64,000 nt of DNA from Gyromitra esculenta (Eukaryota; Ascomycota; Pezizomycetes; Pezizales; Discinaceae). Made by a program: the position numbers and the translations under genes. Shown in pieces: positions 34,838-48,800 of this stretch. The number at the start of each line of letters is the position of its first letter. The first letter of the stretch is position 1. The stretch lies in the NCBI GenBank assembly GCA_038503075.1, contig JBCAML010000011.1, positions 1,816,464 through 1,880,463 of the forward strand, in the 5' to 3' direction. The notes under the pieces are model-generated. The model saw nothing but the letters and a program-made list of their open reading frames with translations, was not told the origin of the DNA and ran no database searches.

Positions 34838-35774
34838 TGCTCTTTGATCGGTGGAGCTGGGGAATAGCGGGGACTGTCGGTTCAGAGTGTTTGGGTGAGC
34901 TGTAGGGCGAAGGCTGTGAGTTGAGCGCTGTATATTATGGAGCATGATTGGGATGTGCGTGGTCTTTTCAGAGGGCGGATTTCACTCGGTTTACTATGGG
35001 TGCGAGTGGGGTGGGTGGTTAATGTGGGGTCCGGAATATGTAGCGTATTTAATAGCATATGTTGATGCGTATCTGTGTTTGATGGGTGGAATAATAGATG
35101 ATTAGGATGTTCTGTCTCCTCTTTTAATTGTATCCTTAAAATGTCCCGTCATTCACCGGTAAAGTAGGACTTCGAGCGAGTATCTGATAACTAAAACACA
35201 AGTGTCTGTGATGATAATTAACGTTTAGTCGAATGTCCACGACCTATCAACCTCGAGATCAGTATATTAGAAGCCCCCGTTTCTCTATCTTCAGATTATG
35301 AGACAATGCTATTGATTTCTACGGTTAGGATACCAACTTATTCTGTCTCCTTAGCAGATCCGACTGCAACTGATGCTGCTGGCTACGCTAGTTTAGATTG
35401 TGTATAATACTGGTATTCTAAGCGTGGAAATTATTCCATCATTGAATAAACAGTTCTATTCACTTGGAGGCTCTTTCAGCAACATTGTCAGATTCGCTGA
35501 AACTTATAACTTGGTCTCTAACTGGTAAAACCACTCGGGAACCAAATATCCAAACTTGATCTCACATAAATTATTTACAATTACCTCTCGCCATGAAAAT
35601 ACAAGAAGAGACAAATATACAGTTTAAAAATAATAAAAGACTAAACTCCGGTATCGCTATTTGCCGTTTCATCGTAACAAAAAATATCTTCTGCACAATT
35701 CCCAATCCGGGTAAACCCTTGTGCAACAGAAAAGCCCATAGGAAAAAGAAAACAACGAAAATAGCAATTCCCAT
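34838..35774. other. Intergenic downstream of HPPD
   Basis: No recognisable gene. It holds the 3' flanks of the small secreted protein gene and of HPPD. Confidence 0.5.
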
Positions 35775-37175
<1,401 letters not shown>

Positions 37176-37255
37176 TGTGGGGTGATAGATGTAGCCAGAG
37201 GAAGAGAGAGATTAGGTATTATTGAGAGGTTTGGAGATTGAGAGGTAATTCGAGA

Positions 37256-37371
37256 TGGGATGGGATGGGATGGGATGGGATGGGATGGAGATGGAGATGG
37301 AGATGGAGATGGAGATGGAGATGGAGATGGAGATGGAGATGGAGATGGAGATGGAGATGGAGATGGAGGAT
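37256..37371. repeat. GGGAT / GGAGAT satellite in the HPPD-TTC36 promoter
   Basis: About six GGGAT pentamers (37256-37287) pass directly into about fourteen GGAGAT hexamers (to about 37371), ending in GGAGGATGGAGAGG. All purines are on the plus strand, so the HPPD sense strand is a long CT-rich tract 80-200 bp upstream of its ATG. The WRWR ORF read through it on the plus strand is an artefact. Confidence 0.9.
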
Positions 37372-37736
37372 GGAGAGGAACAAGAGGATGGCTTATGAAT
37401 GGGGTCAGTTGAAGAATACAGAAGATAAGGACATCGCGAAGTGATTACAGAAGCAGAGAAAGCATACGTCTTTCAGGCAAACCGAGTGAGCATTCGGTGA
37501 AGACACCGGAGAATGATTTATCCACCGCCTACAGCCGGATAGCTGCGGATAGCACCGGATCCGGGAATGTGTGACGTGATGATCGGTTAGAGATGGGATG
37601 GAGGTAACCCTGGCCCTGGCTAGCTATCTGTCAAGCTTTGTCACGGCTGCATCCATCTCGGTATATCAATCAGTCCTCTGCGCTCAGGGTCTTTTCCCTC
37701 GATGCTGAAATTCACACATCCACCCACCCACCCACC

Positions 37737-38399
37737 ATGACCGTCAACACAGCCACATCCCTCGACCTCTCCACAAACGACGCCACAGTCCTCTCCCAGC
37801 TCTTCGATCCCGAATCTGCTGCCTCAGCCAACACAACCCCCGTAGATCCCTCCCTCCCCGCCGACCCCCACATCTCCGATCTGCCCCTCCTCCAATCCCT
37901 AAAAGCAACCGAAATCCGTGCTATCCGTCTCGCCGAGTCAAACAACCTCCCCGAAGCCTGCTCAATCCTCACGGGCCTCACCCTCTCAAACCCAACCTAT
38001 GCATCCGCTTACAACAACCTTGCCCAGGTCCTACGGATGCAATCCGCACCTCCAGCCGAGATCCTGACAGCTCTATCCAAAGCTATTTCTCTCACAGCGC
38101 CAGAAACCCCAAATACGCCTATATCACCTGCGGTGGCGCGTCTACTGGGTCAGGCGTATACCCAGCGCGGTGCACTCCTGTATAATCTGTTTACAAAGAC
38201 AAGCAAAGATGAGCTCAGCGTGGTGGGAATGGATAAAGATCAATTGGAACTAGCTGCATCGAAGGATTTCTATCAGGGCGGGAGATACGGCAATGAGGTG
38301 GGCAAGGATATGGCTGTCAAGACTAATCCTTATGCGAGGCTGTGTGGTGCTATAGTCAAGGAGGCCCTGACAAGGGAATATCTGGGGGGTTGCGAGTGA
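37737..38399 (+). CDS. TTC36-family tetratricopeptide protein, 220 aa
   Basis: Single exon. The ATG at 37737 was chosen because its context is CCACCATGA; the open frame extends upstream to 37638 without a better start. Residues about 55-150 form TPR-type helical pairs (IRAIRLAESNNLPEACSIL, SAYNNLAQVLRMQ). The C-terminus has the hallmark of TTC36: an acidic DF, then GGRYGNEVGKDMAV and NPYARLCGAIV, as in animal TTC36. Animal TTC36 is a small HSP70-type TPR protein. In mice it has been reported to bind HPD and protect it from degradation. Here the gene is head-to-head with HPPD, 561 bp apart across a purine satellite, which supports a shared role in tyrosine catabolism. Family call is confident; role is inferred. 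Confidence 0.8.
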   Translation: MTVNTATSLDLSTNDATVLSQLFDPESAASANTTPVDPSLPADPHISDLPLLQSLKATEIRAIRLAESNNLPEACSILTGLTLSNPTYASAYNNLAQVLRMQSAPPAEILTALSKAISLTAPETPNTPISPAVARLLGQAYTQRGALLYNLFTKTSKDELSVVGMDKDQLELAASKDFYQGGRYGNEVGKDMAVKTNPYARLCGAIVKEALTREYLGGCE

Positions 38400-39469
38400 T
38401 CGAGTTGTGTCTGGGTTTTGTTGCGTGGTAGAGGCGTTTATTGGGTTTTTGCTCGTTTAGCGTTGGCTGTGTGTATATAATCAAGAATCACTGCATAGAT
38501 TAGAGGATGGTCTGTACTCTAGAAGCACTACGGTGCGGGGAAATATAGCGATTACGTGTATATTTGAGTGTGTTTTATTATACTGTAAGGGGCTGGCAAA
38601 TATTTGTTCTGGTTGATGCAGCCAATCTTACCTGCTCAAACGGTGCATTGCGGCAATGGCGGAACGAGCCATCTGTGGTACGCTATCTCTATCGATCCAT
38701 AGCCTCAGTACGTGCAGGATGATAATGCGAAGTGTTTCGGGCACATATCGTTCGTGTCTGGGAACTGGATCAAATTTTGGGAAGCAAGAGTGCCATTGTA
38801 CCTACATGTAGCGTAACATTAGGTACGGGGTTTACTCCCTTACCTCGCAATCATAGCAGATCACTCAGTATTTGAACTAAATGCTATGCACGCCGAAGGC
38901 TGGAACCGGAAAAAGATATATCCGCTACAAAAGTACTTAACGCCGGGCACCACCCCAGAGCAAGCTGCAGCAATTCCCATCAGTAATCGCAATTGGGTCA
39001 GCACGGCGGTGAGCTGGCTTATCGTGACGGTCCAAGCACAATGGTCTGTCTCGGCTTGTGTCGGCAGACAGCAACTGATTATCGCCAGTGCACAATCTTA
39101 TCTCATCACGTCGGACTGCACCTTCCCGTTGCATATCAGCCATGTGACTTGATACCGGAAGTAGACGTCACGATCGGCTTTCCGTGGATAGCCGCGACCT
39201 CTTACCTCTTACCTCTGTGGCATTCTGGTGGACTGCACTGCGCTGCACTGCGTGGCTCTAGAATATCAACGTCAGAATTCCGCTGGTAAGCAAGATATCA
39301 TAGGACTACTGGCGGTCTCTGTTCTTGTGCCATAGCTTTCTCGGGTGGCTGTTCTCATAGTGTACTTATACTTCTCGTGTCCCCGTCTCATATCCTGTGA
39401 GTTCCCGTTATTGTTACATAGGGTGTGAAATATATCCTCTTACTCTTCGGTGTCATCCCTTTGTCCATC
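38400..39469. other. Intergenic between TTC36 and P450
   Basis: About 1.07 kb with no gene recognised. A short echoing patch of CTGCACTGCG/CTGCACTGCG lies at about 39233-39251. Confidence 0.5.
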
Positions 39470-41278
39470 ATGACCATCGTCAAGGACTCCTTGCACACGC
39501 TGGAATTCCCAGTGCTGCTCTCCCTGTCCAGAATGTCGTTTCTATCCTCTCTCTACGTCGTAGCTTCATCCTTCCTCGTCTATCTCGTCTCTCTGGTATT
39601 CTACCGTCTCTACCTCCATCCCCTCTCTCGGCATCCTGGCCCCTTGCTCGCTAGAATAACTGATTGGTTGGTTTCCCTGTCACGTCACGTCACGTCACGC
39701 TCCCCACTAACTCTACCCTCAGGTACAACGTCTATCACGCCTATCTCGGAGACCGTCATCTCGCCCTGCACAATGCCCACATCAAATATGGCCCTGTAGT
39801 CCGTTTCGCCCCAAACCTCATCTCAATCAATTCCTCGTCCGCGTTGAAATCCATCTACGGCCACTCCCCGCTCTCCCGCTCTCTGCAAAAATCCTCGTTC
39901 TATAGTGCATTCCCGGCCGTCAAGGGCGTCTACAACACCCATAACGCAATCTCTAAAACGGAGCATGGCCGCAAACGCAGGGTCCTGTCGGCGGCGTTCT
40001 CGGATAATGCACTGAAGAGTATGGAGGATCTAGTATTGGGCAATATCGAGGTCTTTGCCAGCGAGCTCGAGGAGAGGAGCGTGAAGCAGCATAAGGGCGT
40101 TGATATGGGCGATATGTTTAGCTGGTTGACGTTTGATGTTATGGGCGAGTTGTGCTTCGGGAAGAGTTTTGGTATGTTGAGGGATGAAACTACGAGGTTC
40201 GTGACGCATTTGATTGCGCAGGCTGCACATAGCCATTATATCGTGAGTTTTCTTGGTAGCTAGCTGGGGGCTGAATGGGACTAACGAATGTGGGGTGGGA
40301 TAGAATGGGAATTATTTACCATTGGCGACGCTTAAGATCTCGCGTGTCTTGTTTCCAACTATCGTGAGGGATCGGTGGAGGTTTATTCAGCATTCTCGGG
40401 CTTGTGCGAATGAGAGGATGAAGCTGGGCCCGGACTTTAAGAAGGATTTCTTTCACTATCTTCTCGAGGCTAAAGACCCGGAGACCGGTAAAGGATTCGA
40501 CACCAAGGAGCTTTGGGGGGAGGCTAATGTGGGTTGTCTTATCTATAATAGTTTTTGGCTGTTTGCTGATGTGGTAGGTAGGTTTTGATGATTGCTGGTT
40601 CCGATACGACTGCGACTGCGCTTTCTGCAGCTATGTTCTACCTCGCCAGGAATCCTGATAAACTGGATATACTGAAAACGGAGATCCGAAATGCGTTTAA
40701 TAGCGTCGGTGAGATCGTTAGTGGGAAACAGTTGACTGAATGCCACTACCTGAAAGCCTGCGTTGATGAAGCTATGAGACTTGCCCCGCCGGTTCCTGGA
40801 CTCTTGCCAAGAGAAGTTACTGCGCCTGAGGGAATTGTCGTTGATGGCGTTTTTCTACCACATGGAGTATGCCCACCTACCCTTCTTTCCGCAATTAAGC
40901 TAATAGCCATAGACTGTAACTGGTACCCCTATCTACGCTATCCATCATAATCCGACCTACTTCCCGGACCCATATTCTTTCATCCCTGAGCGCTGGTTGT
41001 CGGACAGCACACCCGAAGACGCCGTCGAGGCCGCTAGAAACGCATTCACACCGTTCTCGATCGGCCCCCGCGGCTGCATCGGGAAGTCTGTCGCGTACGT
41101 TGAGCTCCGGCTCACTATCGCGAGGATCATGTTTGAATTTAACTTTAGCGAGGTGGAGACTGAGGGGAAGGGCGTGTTGTGGAGGGAAGGGTTTGCGAAG
41201 CAGGAGGGCGAGTTTAGACTGATGGATCATTTTACGAGTAGGAAAGAGGGGCCTGTGTTGATGTTTTCAAAGAGGTGA
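39470..41278 (+). CDS. Membrane-anchored cytochrome P450 monooxygenase, 5 exons, 530 aa
   Basis: Haem-thiolate oxygenase of the fungal microsomal type; substrate unknown. Exons 39470-39666, 39723-40242, 40304-40528, 40582-40866, 40913-41278; the four introns (56, 61, 53 and 46 bp) splice in phase to 531 codons. An N-terminal anchor (LYVVASSFLVYLVSLVFY) and the hinge HPLSRHPGPLLA precede the catalytic domain. Present: the I-helix AGSDTTAT, the K-helix EAMR (ExxR), the TGTPIYAIHHNP strand, PERW, and the haem loop FSIGPRGCIG with Cys464. A later start at Met 39533 is possible. Intron 1 contains four tandem TCACG units. It resembles the benzoate-hydroxylase/isotrichodermin-hydroxylase-like group, but I cannot assign a CYP family. 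Confidence 0.9.
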
Positions 41279-42737
41279 TGGTAATTATGGGATGGTTGGG
41301 CGATGTTTGTTTGTATATAGGGGGGTTTTTGTGGTTTTGCGGCGTTCAGCTTTGAATATTAATTATCTGGAAACGCGAATGCGAGTGATGTTGTGTGATT
41401 GTGTGTCGCGAGAATGATGTGTTTCTGCTCGTTAGCATGGATCGTATCCTTAGATGGTTTTACTTTTATCAGCGCCCTTAGAGGGCTGGGGTGTTAAGCG
41501 AAGTGGTACCACTATGCTTCGTGTCACTTGGTGTGTCTTGGATGGTGGTGCTGTTTGGTATATCCTGGCAGTGGTCTGGGGAGGCATCGCTGGAACCTGA
41601 GGATGTGGGTCTCTGGGGACACGATAGGATTTCTATTCGGAATTGTAGTGGCAGTCAGTGGTGTTTTATTTTCGAAGCGTCTCCCAATGGCTTGGCTCAT
41701 ACCCCACGCACCTCTTTATAGGAATAAATACCAACTGATTGAGAATGGTAAAAGCGGAGAGGGACTGCAGTTTCGGGATGTCGAGCTTAATCTTTTTTTC
41801 CCTCGGGTTTGGCCGTCGCATGCAGCCATGTCTTTCTTATTCACTGACACCCCCCCCGAGAAGATCTGCTCGCTTTAAGCTTGCCGCGTAAGCGAGAAAA
41901 AAAAAGAATCGAGAGATCGGGGAACTGTAGATTTCATATCGCCTTACTCTCCTATCTCCCTGGTTGGCTGAGAGACTAAAGAGCTGTTGGCTAGCACATA
42001 CATGCCCCGCCCTGCAGCTGCCCGCGAACGAGGGTCCATGTTTTGCTTATGTTGAGCTTTTGCTGGCTTTCAATTGGGAGTAGAGACGTTCTCTCGCAAG
42101 AGTTTAATGGCACTGAGAAGATAGAATAGATAGATAGATAGATACAGGTTAAGGGAGGTACATAGGTTTTGTCTCCCAGCTTCTGGCCTAGGTTTCCCCT
42201 CATTTTCTCGTTTTTGTGTCACATATGCTTTCTTCCGTAAAACTCAGTCATGCAAGGAACTAAGAAATAGAGAATTCCATTTCTGGCGCATTGCAGAGAT
42301 TCGAGCTAGATTTGGGGTGTAGGCTCAGATCTTGTTTGGCTTGATACGGTCGCCGGCTTTTACGGTCGAAACTGTTTTTTCTAACGTTTTGTTACGGCGT
42401 TTTGTTCGAAGTGCTGAAGGGTATAAAGTCTGGCGAATTTACCATGGTATTACCTATCCCGATTGAAACTTTGGTTTTTGGTCTTTAGCTTCAGTCAGAA
42501 AATTGAAACCATGCCTTTCTCGAAGAATCTAGTCCTTATTATCGCGACAGCCCATGATAAGTAGGATACAACCCTAGGACTCGATGAGTGTTTCGATGTG
42601 ATATATCTTGCCCTAGTCACTACAGCGAACATCAAGGAAGCTGCGGAAAAAAACTCCCAAACGATGAGAAATACGCAATTATTGGTCTTCCCCTTTTTCC
42701 TTCGTAAAGATTATATATATAGTTGGACAGCTGCTAA
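41279..42737. other. Intergenic; (GATA)4 at 42129-42144
   Basis: No gene is supported. Overlapping plus-strand open stretches at 41491-41878 include a hydrophobic segment (FLFGIVVAVSGVLF) but match nothing I know. A GATA tetranucleotide run occurs at 42129-42144. The left part of the following pseudogene may begin somewhere after 42500. Confidence 0.45.
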
Positions 42738-43741
42738 GTGCAGCTATATATAGGACTGGGTGACGCCGTAGCGGTCGTTTTGAGCTTTGTCAAAAACGAC
42801 TATCCTTCTACCAACACCAACCTTGCTACAGTCATTGGGTATTATCAACCGATCATACCCGCTGACTCCCTGCGTAGGGATATCCAACTCCTTTTCCACT
42901 GCATCGCGACAGCAGAGCCAGACTTCACCCTTACCATTCTATCGAACAATATCAAGAACCAACAGGATAACGTCACGATCCGCACCTACTCTGACGCCAA
43001 AGAGGGCTTTGCAGCGCCAAGTAATACGGGAGCAGTCGAGCCGATTTTTGATAACGTTGCGCGGGAACGGACGGTGGGGTTGCTGCGACGTACTATTGGC
43101 CCGGTCGTCGATCTTGAGAAGATATACGAGGAGCGGATGAAGTGCAATTACGTAGAGACGGATGTAGATAAGATTATGGAGCTCATGGTTCCGGAGCCGT
43201 TTTTCAATTGTGTTCCGACTTGTGGCGTCCCCCCCCCCAAATTCCCTCTCTGCATTGCTGATTGAGAAATTATTAGGTGTTGGTGGAGTCGGGAGTAAAG
43301 AGGTGCGGCAGCAACTTTTCTAGCCAGGCTGTTAAGGACTACCCCCCGTCACTCAAGATCAAGCTCTTGTCTCGCACGGTCGGACCGAGTCGCTTGGTTG
43401 ATGAATTGCATTACTCCTTCATGCATAATCGCAGGATGGACTGGATCCTGCCACGCGTGGAGGCTACTGGGAAGCATTGCAAGTTTGTGATGGTGATTAA
43501 CACGGAGTTCCGTGGGAACTTGGTTAGTGGGCATCAGCTGTATTGGTATGTATCTCTTGATATTGATTATAACAACCGAGACAGTAGAATAGCTAATGTT
43601 ATTATTTATAGGGATCAAACTAGTTTGTTGGTGCAGCCGGGGTTGATTAAGCCAGAGGGCCTACCGGTGGTGGGGATAGAGGCGGCGCGGAAGGTGGTGG
43701 ATAGGAATTCAGTTAAGAGTAATGCGCTTGTTTCTGCTTAA
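42738..43741 (+). pseudogene. Decayed dienelactone hydrolase / SnoaL-like fusion protein
   Basis: The sequence resembles the fungal carboxymethylenebutenolidase-like proteins that fuse a dienelactone hydrolase domain to an NTF2/SnoaL-like domain. The hydrolase part is truncated to its C-terminal third (VIGYYQPIIPADS ... SDAKEGFAAPSN), where the catalytic His of the usual HGF motif is Glu. The linker VDLEKIYEERMKCNYVETDVDKIMELMVPEP and the SnoaL part (PPSLKIKLLSRTVGPSRLVDE, FMHNRRMDWILP, GHQLYWDQTSLLVQPGLI) are clear. A normal 66-bp intron (43546-43611, GTATGT...ATAG) restores HQLYWDQ. The segment 43215-43330 cannot be joined without a frame break even allowing one intron. Loss of the N-terminus, loss of the catalytic His and the frameshift together point to a pseudogene. 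Confidence 0.65.
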
Positions 43742-45677
43742 TGGGGTGTAGATAGGTACATGTAGCTGGAATATGGAATTCTATGCATCAAAGATCAATT
43801 GCAGTAGATTCGATAGTTATTTCACTATGGAAGAGTTTCACTCTGGGGCCGGGTTCGATCCTAAGATGTACCCGCATAGGGTTAGGGCAACGCGTCCTAC
43901 TATTTACTTGTGGTTGAATTTCCTACATGCTTTCTAGCGCCGCTAGATAGTAACAAGCGCCGAATAATCTAACCTCTCGGGGCGTAGCACAAGCACAACT
44001 ATTTAGCACGTCCCGAAGCGGTTGTTGGGTTGTTGGCTACTACATCTAACCTTTAGCCTTAGGTACATTGAATCACGAATTTCGCGCAAGCAGTTGTGGT
44101 GCAATCTGTATCACGTTTTATGTCAAACTTTTGGGCTCTAGGTACAGTACACATGCTTCCCTGTAGCTACCTACCCGCGCTCCATGACTGCCGGGATAGT
44201 GTTTTGATTTTAGAATGGCAATGACCCCTTGAATTTCTCTCTGTAGAAATAGGAGCTTCTAAGAGTAGTGAAGACGGCAGTGAGCATATGGAAGAAGTGT
44301 GATATAATGCGATGAAATCTAGAGTACTAGTTCTTCACTAGAATCCCTCAGATCAAACACAGTAATAATCACAATCCAGCTTAAGGGCAAAGTCAAGTCT
44401 GCACCCTCGCATCTGCTGTGTATACGTACTTCAAGAAAATTTGAAGTTGCTATGCTCTCCAATTCAATTCAATGTAATTTCCAGAGCTTTCCAGTAGTCC
44501 CGATGATGAGTTTGGGCGTTGTACTTTGGGACCAAAAGGTAGCGCTAGTTTACCTGTCAAAAATTGTCAGCATTTTCTCTTTTAAAGTAATTGCTTATCG
44601 ATAAGGCTACCATCCTTGTGTCACCATCAACGAAGAGGTGGAGTACCTACTTACCACTGGTAAGTAGCCCACCAGCCAGACCATCAATATCAGGAGACGA
44701 GGAAGATATCACGTAAGTTTAGGTGTCAGATCATCTTCGAAGCGCAAATTTTTTTTCGAAATTACTAATAAATGACAAAACGGTCAATGCAAATCACTTA
44801 GCTAATGGCTCTGTTTGAGTTTACTGTCTTATTTCGCGACGTGTGTCCTGATTACTGGGATACCCGATCTCCTAAAAGCCCCCACAACCACCAGCATCGG
44901 TACATTAGTGCAAAAGACCCACGCGCCGCTAAAGTTTGAGACACATACATGGAACTTTCGCCCGCCTTGTTCTGGGTCCATTCCTAGGGTACTTATCGTG
45001 ACTATAATTGCTATCTAGTATAAGAACTTGAAAAAGGGGAGGTGGTTTTATAGGTATGCCACGGCATTGAGTGCGGATTTTATATAGCATACAAAGCCGT
45101 ATCCCTGTTTCTAGCTCACATGCTGAATAGTAGGTATGCTCTTTCTAGTCTAGAGTTTGCAAAGCATTATGTATCTGGATGAATGGTCCCTGAATGTAGA
45201 TATTGTCCTAGAACACAGTGTAGTGAATCTGTCATTTGGGAGGTTACGCCTCGCATCTCACGCTAGGCGCATATAAACACATGAGATCAGTAAGCTTTTA
45301 CGTGTGGCTAAAATCCAATAGAAACGTCTTTATTTATATGAGGCATAAGCTAGCACACATTCAAACATCTCCCAAGAGATCCGTTCATACAAAACATCAG
45401 TTCATACTAATCGTAAAAAGCATCGTTTAAAAGAAAAAGTACTGATAGATCTGAGCCTGCGTAGACTGTAAAAAGCAACGATATCTCCTAGGCTGATTGC
45501 CTCCCCAAAAATACAGGTAGTCTCCCAGTTCCTCATCCCAGCATACGAAGACGAAACCCCTAGTACCTATGGCGAGATGGAATACGACTTTTATTCCACC
45601 ATCCATACACGGACCTCTAGAAACGAGGGGATGAAATCCCAACTCTACAAGGCGGTGTGCGTATCATCCATCACTGC
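43742..45677. other. Intergenic, no gene recognised
   Basis: About 1.9 kb of AT-rich sequence with frequent stops. A patch GCCGGGTTCGATCCTAAG near 43850 resembles a tRNA T-arm, but no tRNA can be folded around it. Confidence 0.45.
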
Positions 45678-45878
45678 TTATCGTCTCGACCTGCAGCCTG
45701 CAGCAAATAACAAAATATCGCCATTAGCCTTGACGCCTTGGAAACGCGCCCAAAATTTCGGGAAGCGAATACCTACCACACATTCGGCGCAGGTAGACTG
45801 ATTGACCCAAACCCAATTTTGGCAGTTGTGGGTAAGGAAATTCTGACAACGAAATTTGTAGAATCCTGTATCGCTCAT
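45678..45878 (-). CDS. Possible small Cys-rich protein, 66 aa
   Basis: From ATG 45878 the frame reads MSDTGFYKFRCQNFLTHNC and continues with WVWVN and CAEC. The four cysteines are spaced C-X7-C-X10-C-X2-C with aromatic residues between, which could bind one zinc ion. It ends in a basic CRSRR. No family is recognised. It is isolated in a gene-poor stretch, so coding status is uncertain. Confidence 0.25.
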   Translation of the reverse strand: MSDTGFYKFRCQNFLTHNCQNWVWVNQSTCAECVVGIRFPKFWARFQGVKANGDILLFAAGCRSRR

Positions 45879-48800
45879 TGTTTGATTTAAATGGAAGATA
45901 TAGATTGTTTGATTTGGTGGCAAGGGGAATATTGCGGTTGATTCTGGAGAGTGTGGATTCGGGACGGGAATAATATGGGAATCTGACGTAATGGCTTCAG
46001 AAATATGGGATACTGGCCTGTTCCGGTTTGATTGATTGTGGTTTTCTCGGAGGCACCGGCGCCTTATGTACTCCAGTCTATATATCTATGGCACAGGTCA
46101 TCTCGTAGCCTTAGCCAGAGACCCCATGATCCTCTTGCAGTTAATCCTAATAGTGATAGATCATAAGAAGTGTTATTATAAGTTCACTATAAATTCTCAA
46201 ACCTGGACAGGAATACACAATAGCCTCACTCTGACACTGGAATACGAGGGTCAAGTCCTAGGGTTCATAATTACCCAATACGTAAACGTTTTACAGGAAT
46301 GCAACTGACCTCAACCAAGCAGAAGTTTTTGTTTCACCAGCCCCCCCCCGATCTGAAGATTTGTGGATATAAGTAGTATTCTCTGAATCGGTTGCAGTTG
46401 ATACGCCTTCTACTTTGATGGTTATGATCCACTTGATTTATCATACCTGAAACACACAACAACAACTCAAATCTCCTGAGGCCACTACTAAAATCCTGCC
46501 GAATTATTTGTTCACCTAGCATTATACGACCAAGAAGGGATCTTGTGATAGGGATTCATATCTGAAACTCTCCTGGGCGTAATGGCGCTCCCTCTGTTGT
46601 GGGAAAAATACTAGTTATGGTGGTTCTTTCGTGATCATTATCACTGTGTAAATGATGTCTATTTCATTCTATAACTAGCTTACCCCATTTTAGACTGTCT
46701 CAAAAGAGCATGAGTATTTAGTGTCATTGGTATGGATTTGCATACGCCAGAGGTATCAGCAACGATCCACCATTTGTTACGCATGCCGCTATTCTGGCAA
46801 TGTGTATGATCAATTGCAAGAAAATAGATATCGTGCAAAAAAGCACCCCTCTTCGAAAAACTTCTACTAATTCTGCTGCGGCCCAAGCCCAGATTTAACT
46901 CAATGAACAGATTTTGCCATACACTTCATCAGTCCATACGTATTGGGCTGGGGGATGTTTCGTGATGATTTTCCATGCCCGATATATATTGGCTAAGTGA
47001 ATGATTTCATATTAAGTGCCCACCTAATTTTGTGGGCTGGTTTATCAAGCACGATATTTGCTGACCCTTTCTAGGATAATTTACGCATCTACGATATATC
47101 GATAGTCGAAGTTTCAGATTAGTGGCTTAAAAAAATCCGAACTACGGATGGTTAAGGACCCTAACCAATCGCTTCAGTAAACTTCTCGCGCAATTCGCTT
47201 GTCTCTCGTACGACAAGGTAGCGGCCTAGTGACTAAGAGCACATACCAGTTTGAATCTCACCACCATGGTGCTCAAAATAGTAGACTGCGACTCGGAATG
47301 TACGGCTACTTTCAGATTCAGAACAAGAAGCAAAAACGCAGCGAGAAACCAAAAAGCAGTCCAGCTTCGATCCTCCAAATGGATTTGGCTTGTTCCGATT
47401 GACAATTAAACTGAAACCGGGTCAGGCAATTGTGCGGCAACTAGAGTGGCTATGGAAGTAGTGAGCATCTCAAAGCCTTGATCCACCCAAGCAAACACTC
47501 GTCTCACATAAGGAGCCATCGCGGATGAAGTTCTATCTAGTCAGTTGACCATTCACCATATCACTGTAGAGCTATCAGCTCCAGCCATGTCACAAGATGC
47601 CATCCATCTGATTGCGACTAGATCTAGAATTTTGCCGCTCAAGAACCTAAGTCATGGGCCGGGCCGAGATAACGATATTCGCCTCCAAGTCAATTTCAGG
47701 ATCGATCGGTACCGAGCGATATACTACTGATAGGCATTCCAAACTATCCTTGCCGTCGCTCCTCTGTGGAACACGGAGCATGCAGCCCTGGGCACTAGTG
47801 TAAACCCGAGAAGAGATGCAATAAGATCCAATTTTTATACTGGCTTTGTTTTTTTTCCTTTCGATTGGCTGCATTCTCCCGAGAGACAGTGTCTAGGGCT
47901 TCACGCTTTCTTGATCTTGGAGCCACATCTATGCACCGTCCTTTTTACAGCCTTAATAAGATTTTTATTCCCCATACACCCAGATCCCCACCCCTCTGGT
48001 TCTATTATTTTCTTTTTTTTTGCGTGGCCACGCGTAGTTCAGATCATCATGAGCCGGATGAGGATCATAGCGTATATATTATGCCATGCAGGTATGGTGT
48101 GATTTAACGTCCAACTTGAAAGCCTTCAATCTATACGCAATGGGGGCGAAGTCGATATTACCGAATAATCCGAGAACATAACTAAGACCATGTTGCTGAA
48201 TAACGAATTATACGCGGGTATTTCAATATCATATATACTAAGTGGTTCAATAGTAATCTAGCAACGGGCTGAGGAGCCTAAGCGGGTATGGCTGGTTTTT
48301 TTAATTCCGTTGACGCAATGACTCGGTAGATGGGGGGAGTTGGCGGCTGCTTAACCACTTGAAAATACGAGAGTAGAGCCTGACAGATCAAAGCGCCCTG
48401 GAACGAAGTTCCGTCAGAGGAGAGGGTCTTGCTGAGCAACCTTTACTTTTAAAGTTGTCATCCTAAACAGTTTTGATTTGCGGCCGCCGTCACGATCCTT
48501 GTACGAGTTATACCCACGAAACCCCCAAAGAACTCTCAACACTTGAAGGTCTTCGGCGATTTCCTTAGACTAGCCAGCTTGCTTATCCCGTTTGTCCGAT
48601 TTACATTTCAAAATCCCTTCTAAGGAGCATTTTCGCTCGCTAGAACACCTTCTTCTATGTGATGTGGATGTTAGCCCTGTGGCTACAATGTAGAAGGGTG
48701 TTCTGTTGACCGTGAGAATGAATAGAGACAAGCTAAGACGTACGGAAACCAAATATGCAGGCGCCGCAGTTTCTTCAAAGCATCGCGCCAGCACCGCCAG

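Noticed and set aside
37238..37444. ORF encoding a (WR)n repeat
   Set aside because: Produced by the GGAGAT satellite; low complexity and located in a promoter.
41491..41878. Overlapping ORFs downstream of P450 with a hydrophobic stretch
   Set aside because: Two frames compete, no recognised motif; may be a transporter relic but not supportable.
43843..43880. GGGTTCGATCCTAAG patch resembling a tRNA T-arm
   Set aside because: No matching A box, D arm or acceptor stem could be placed upstream.
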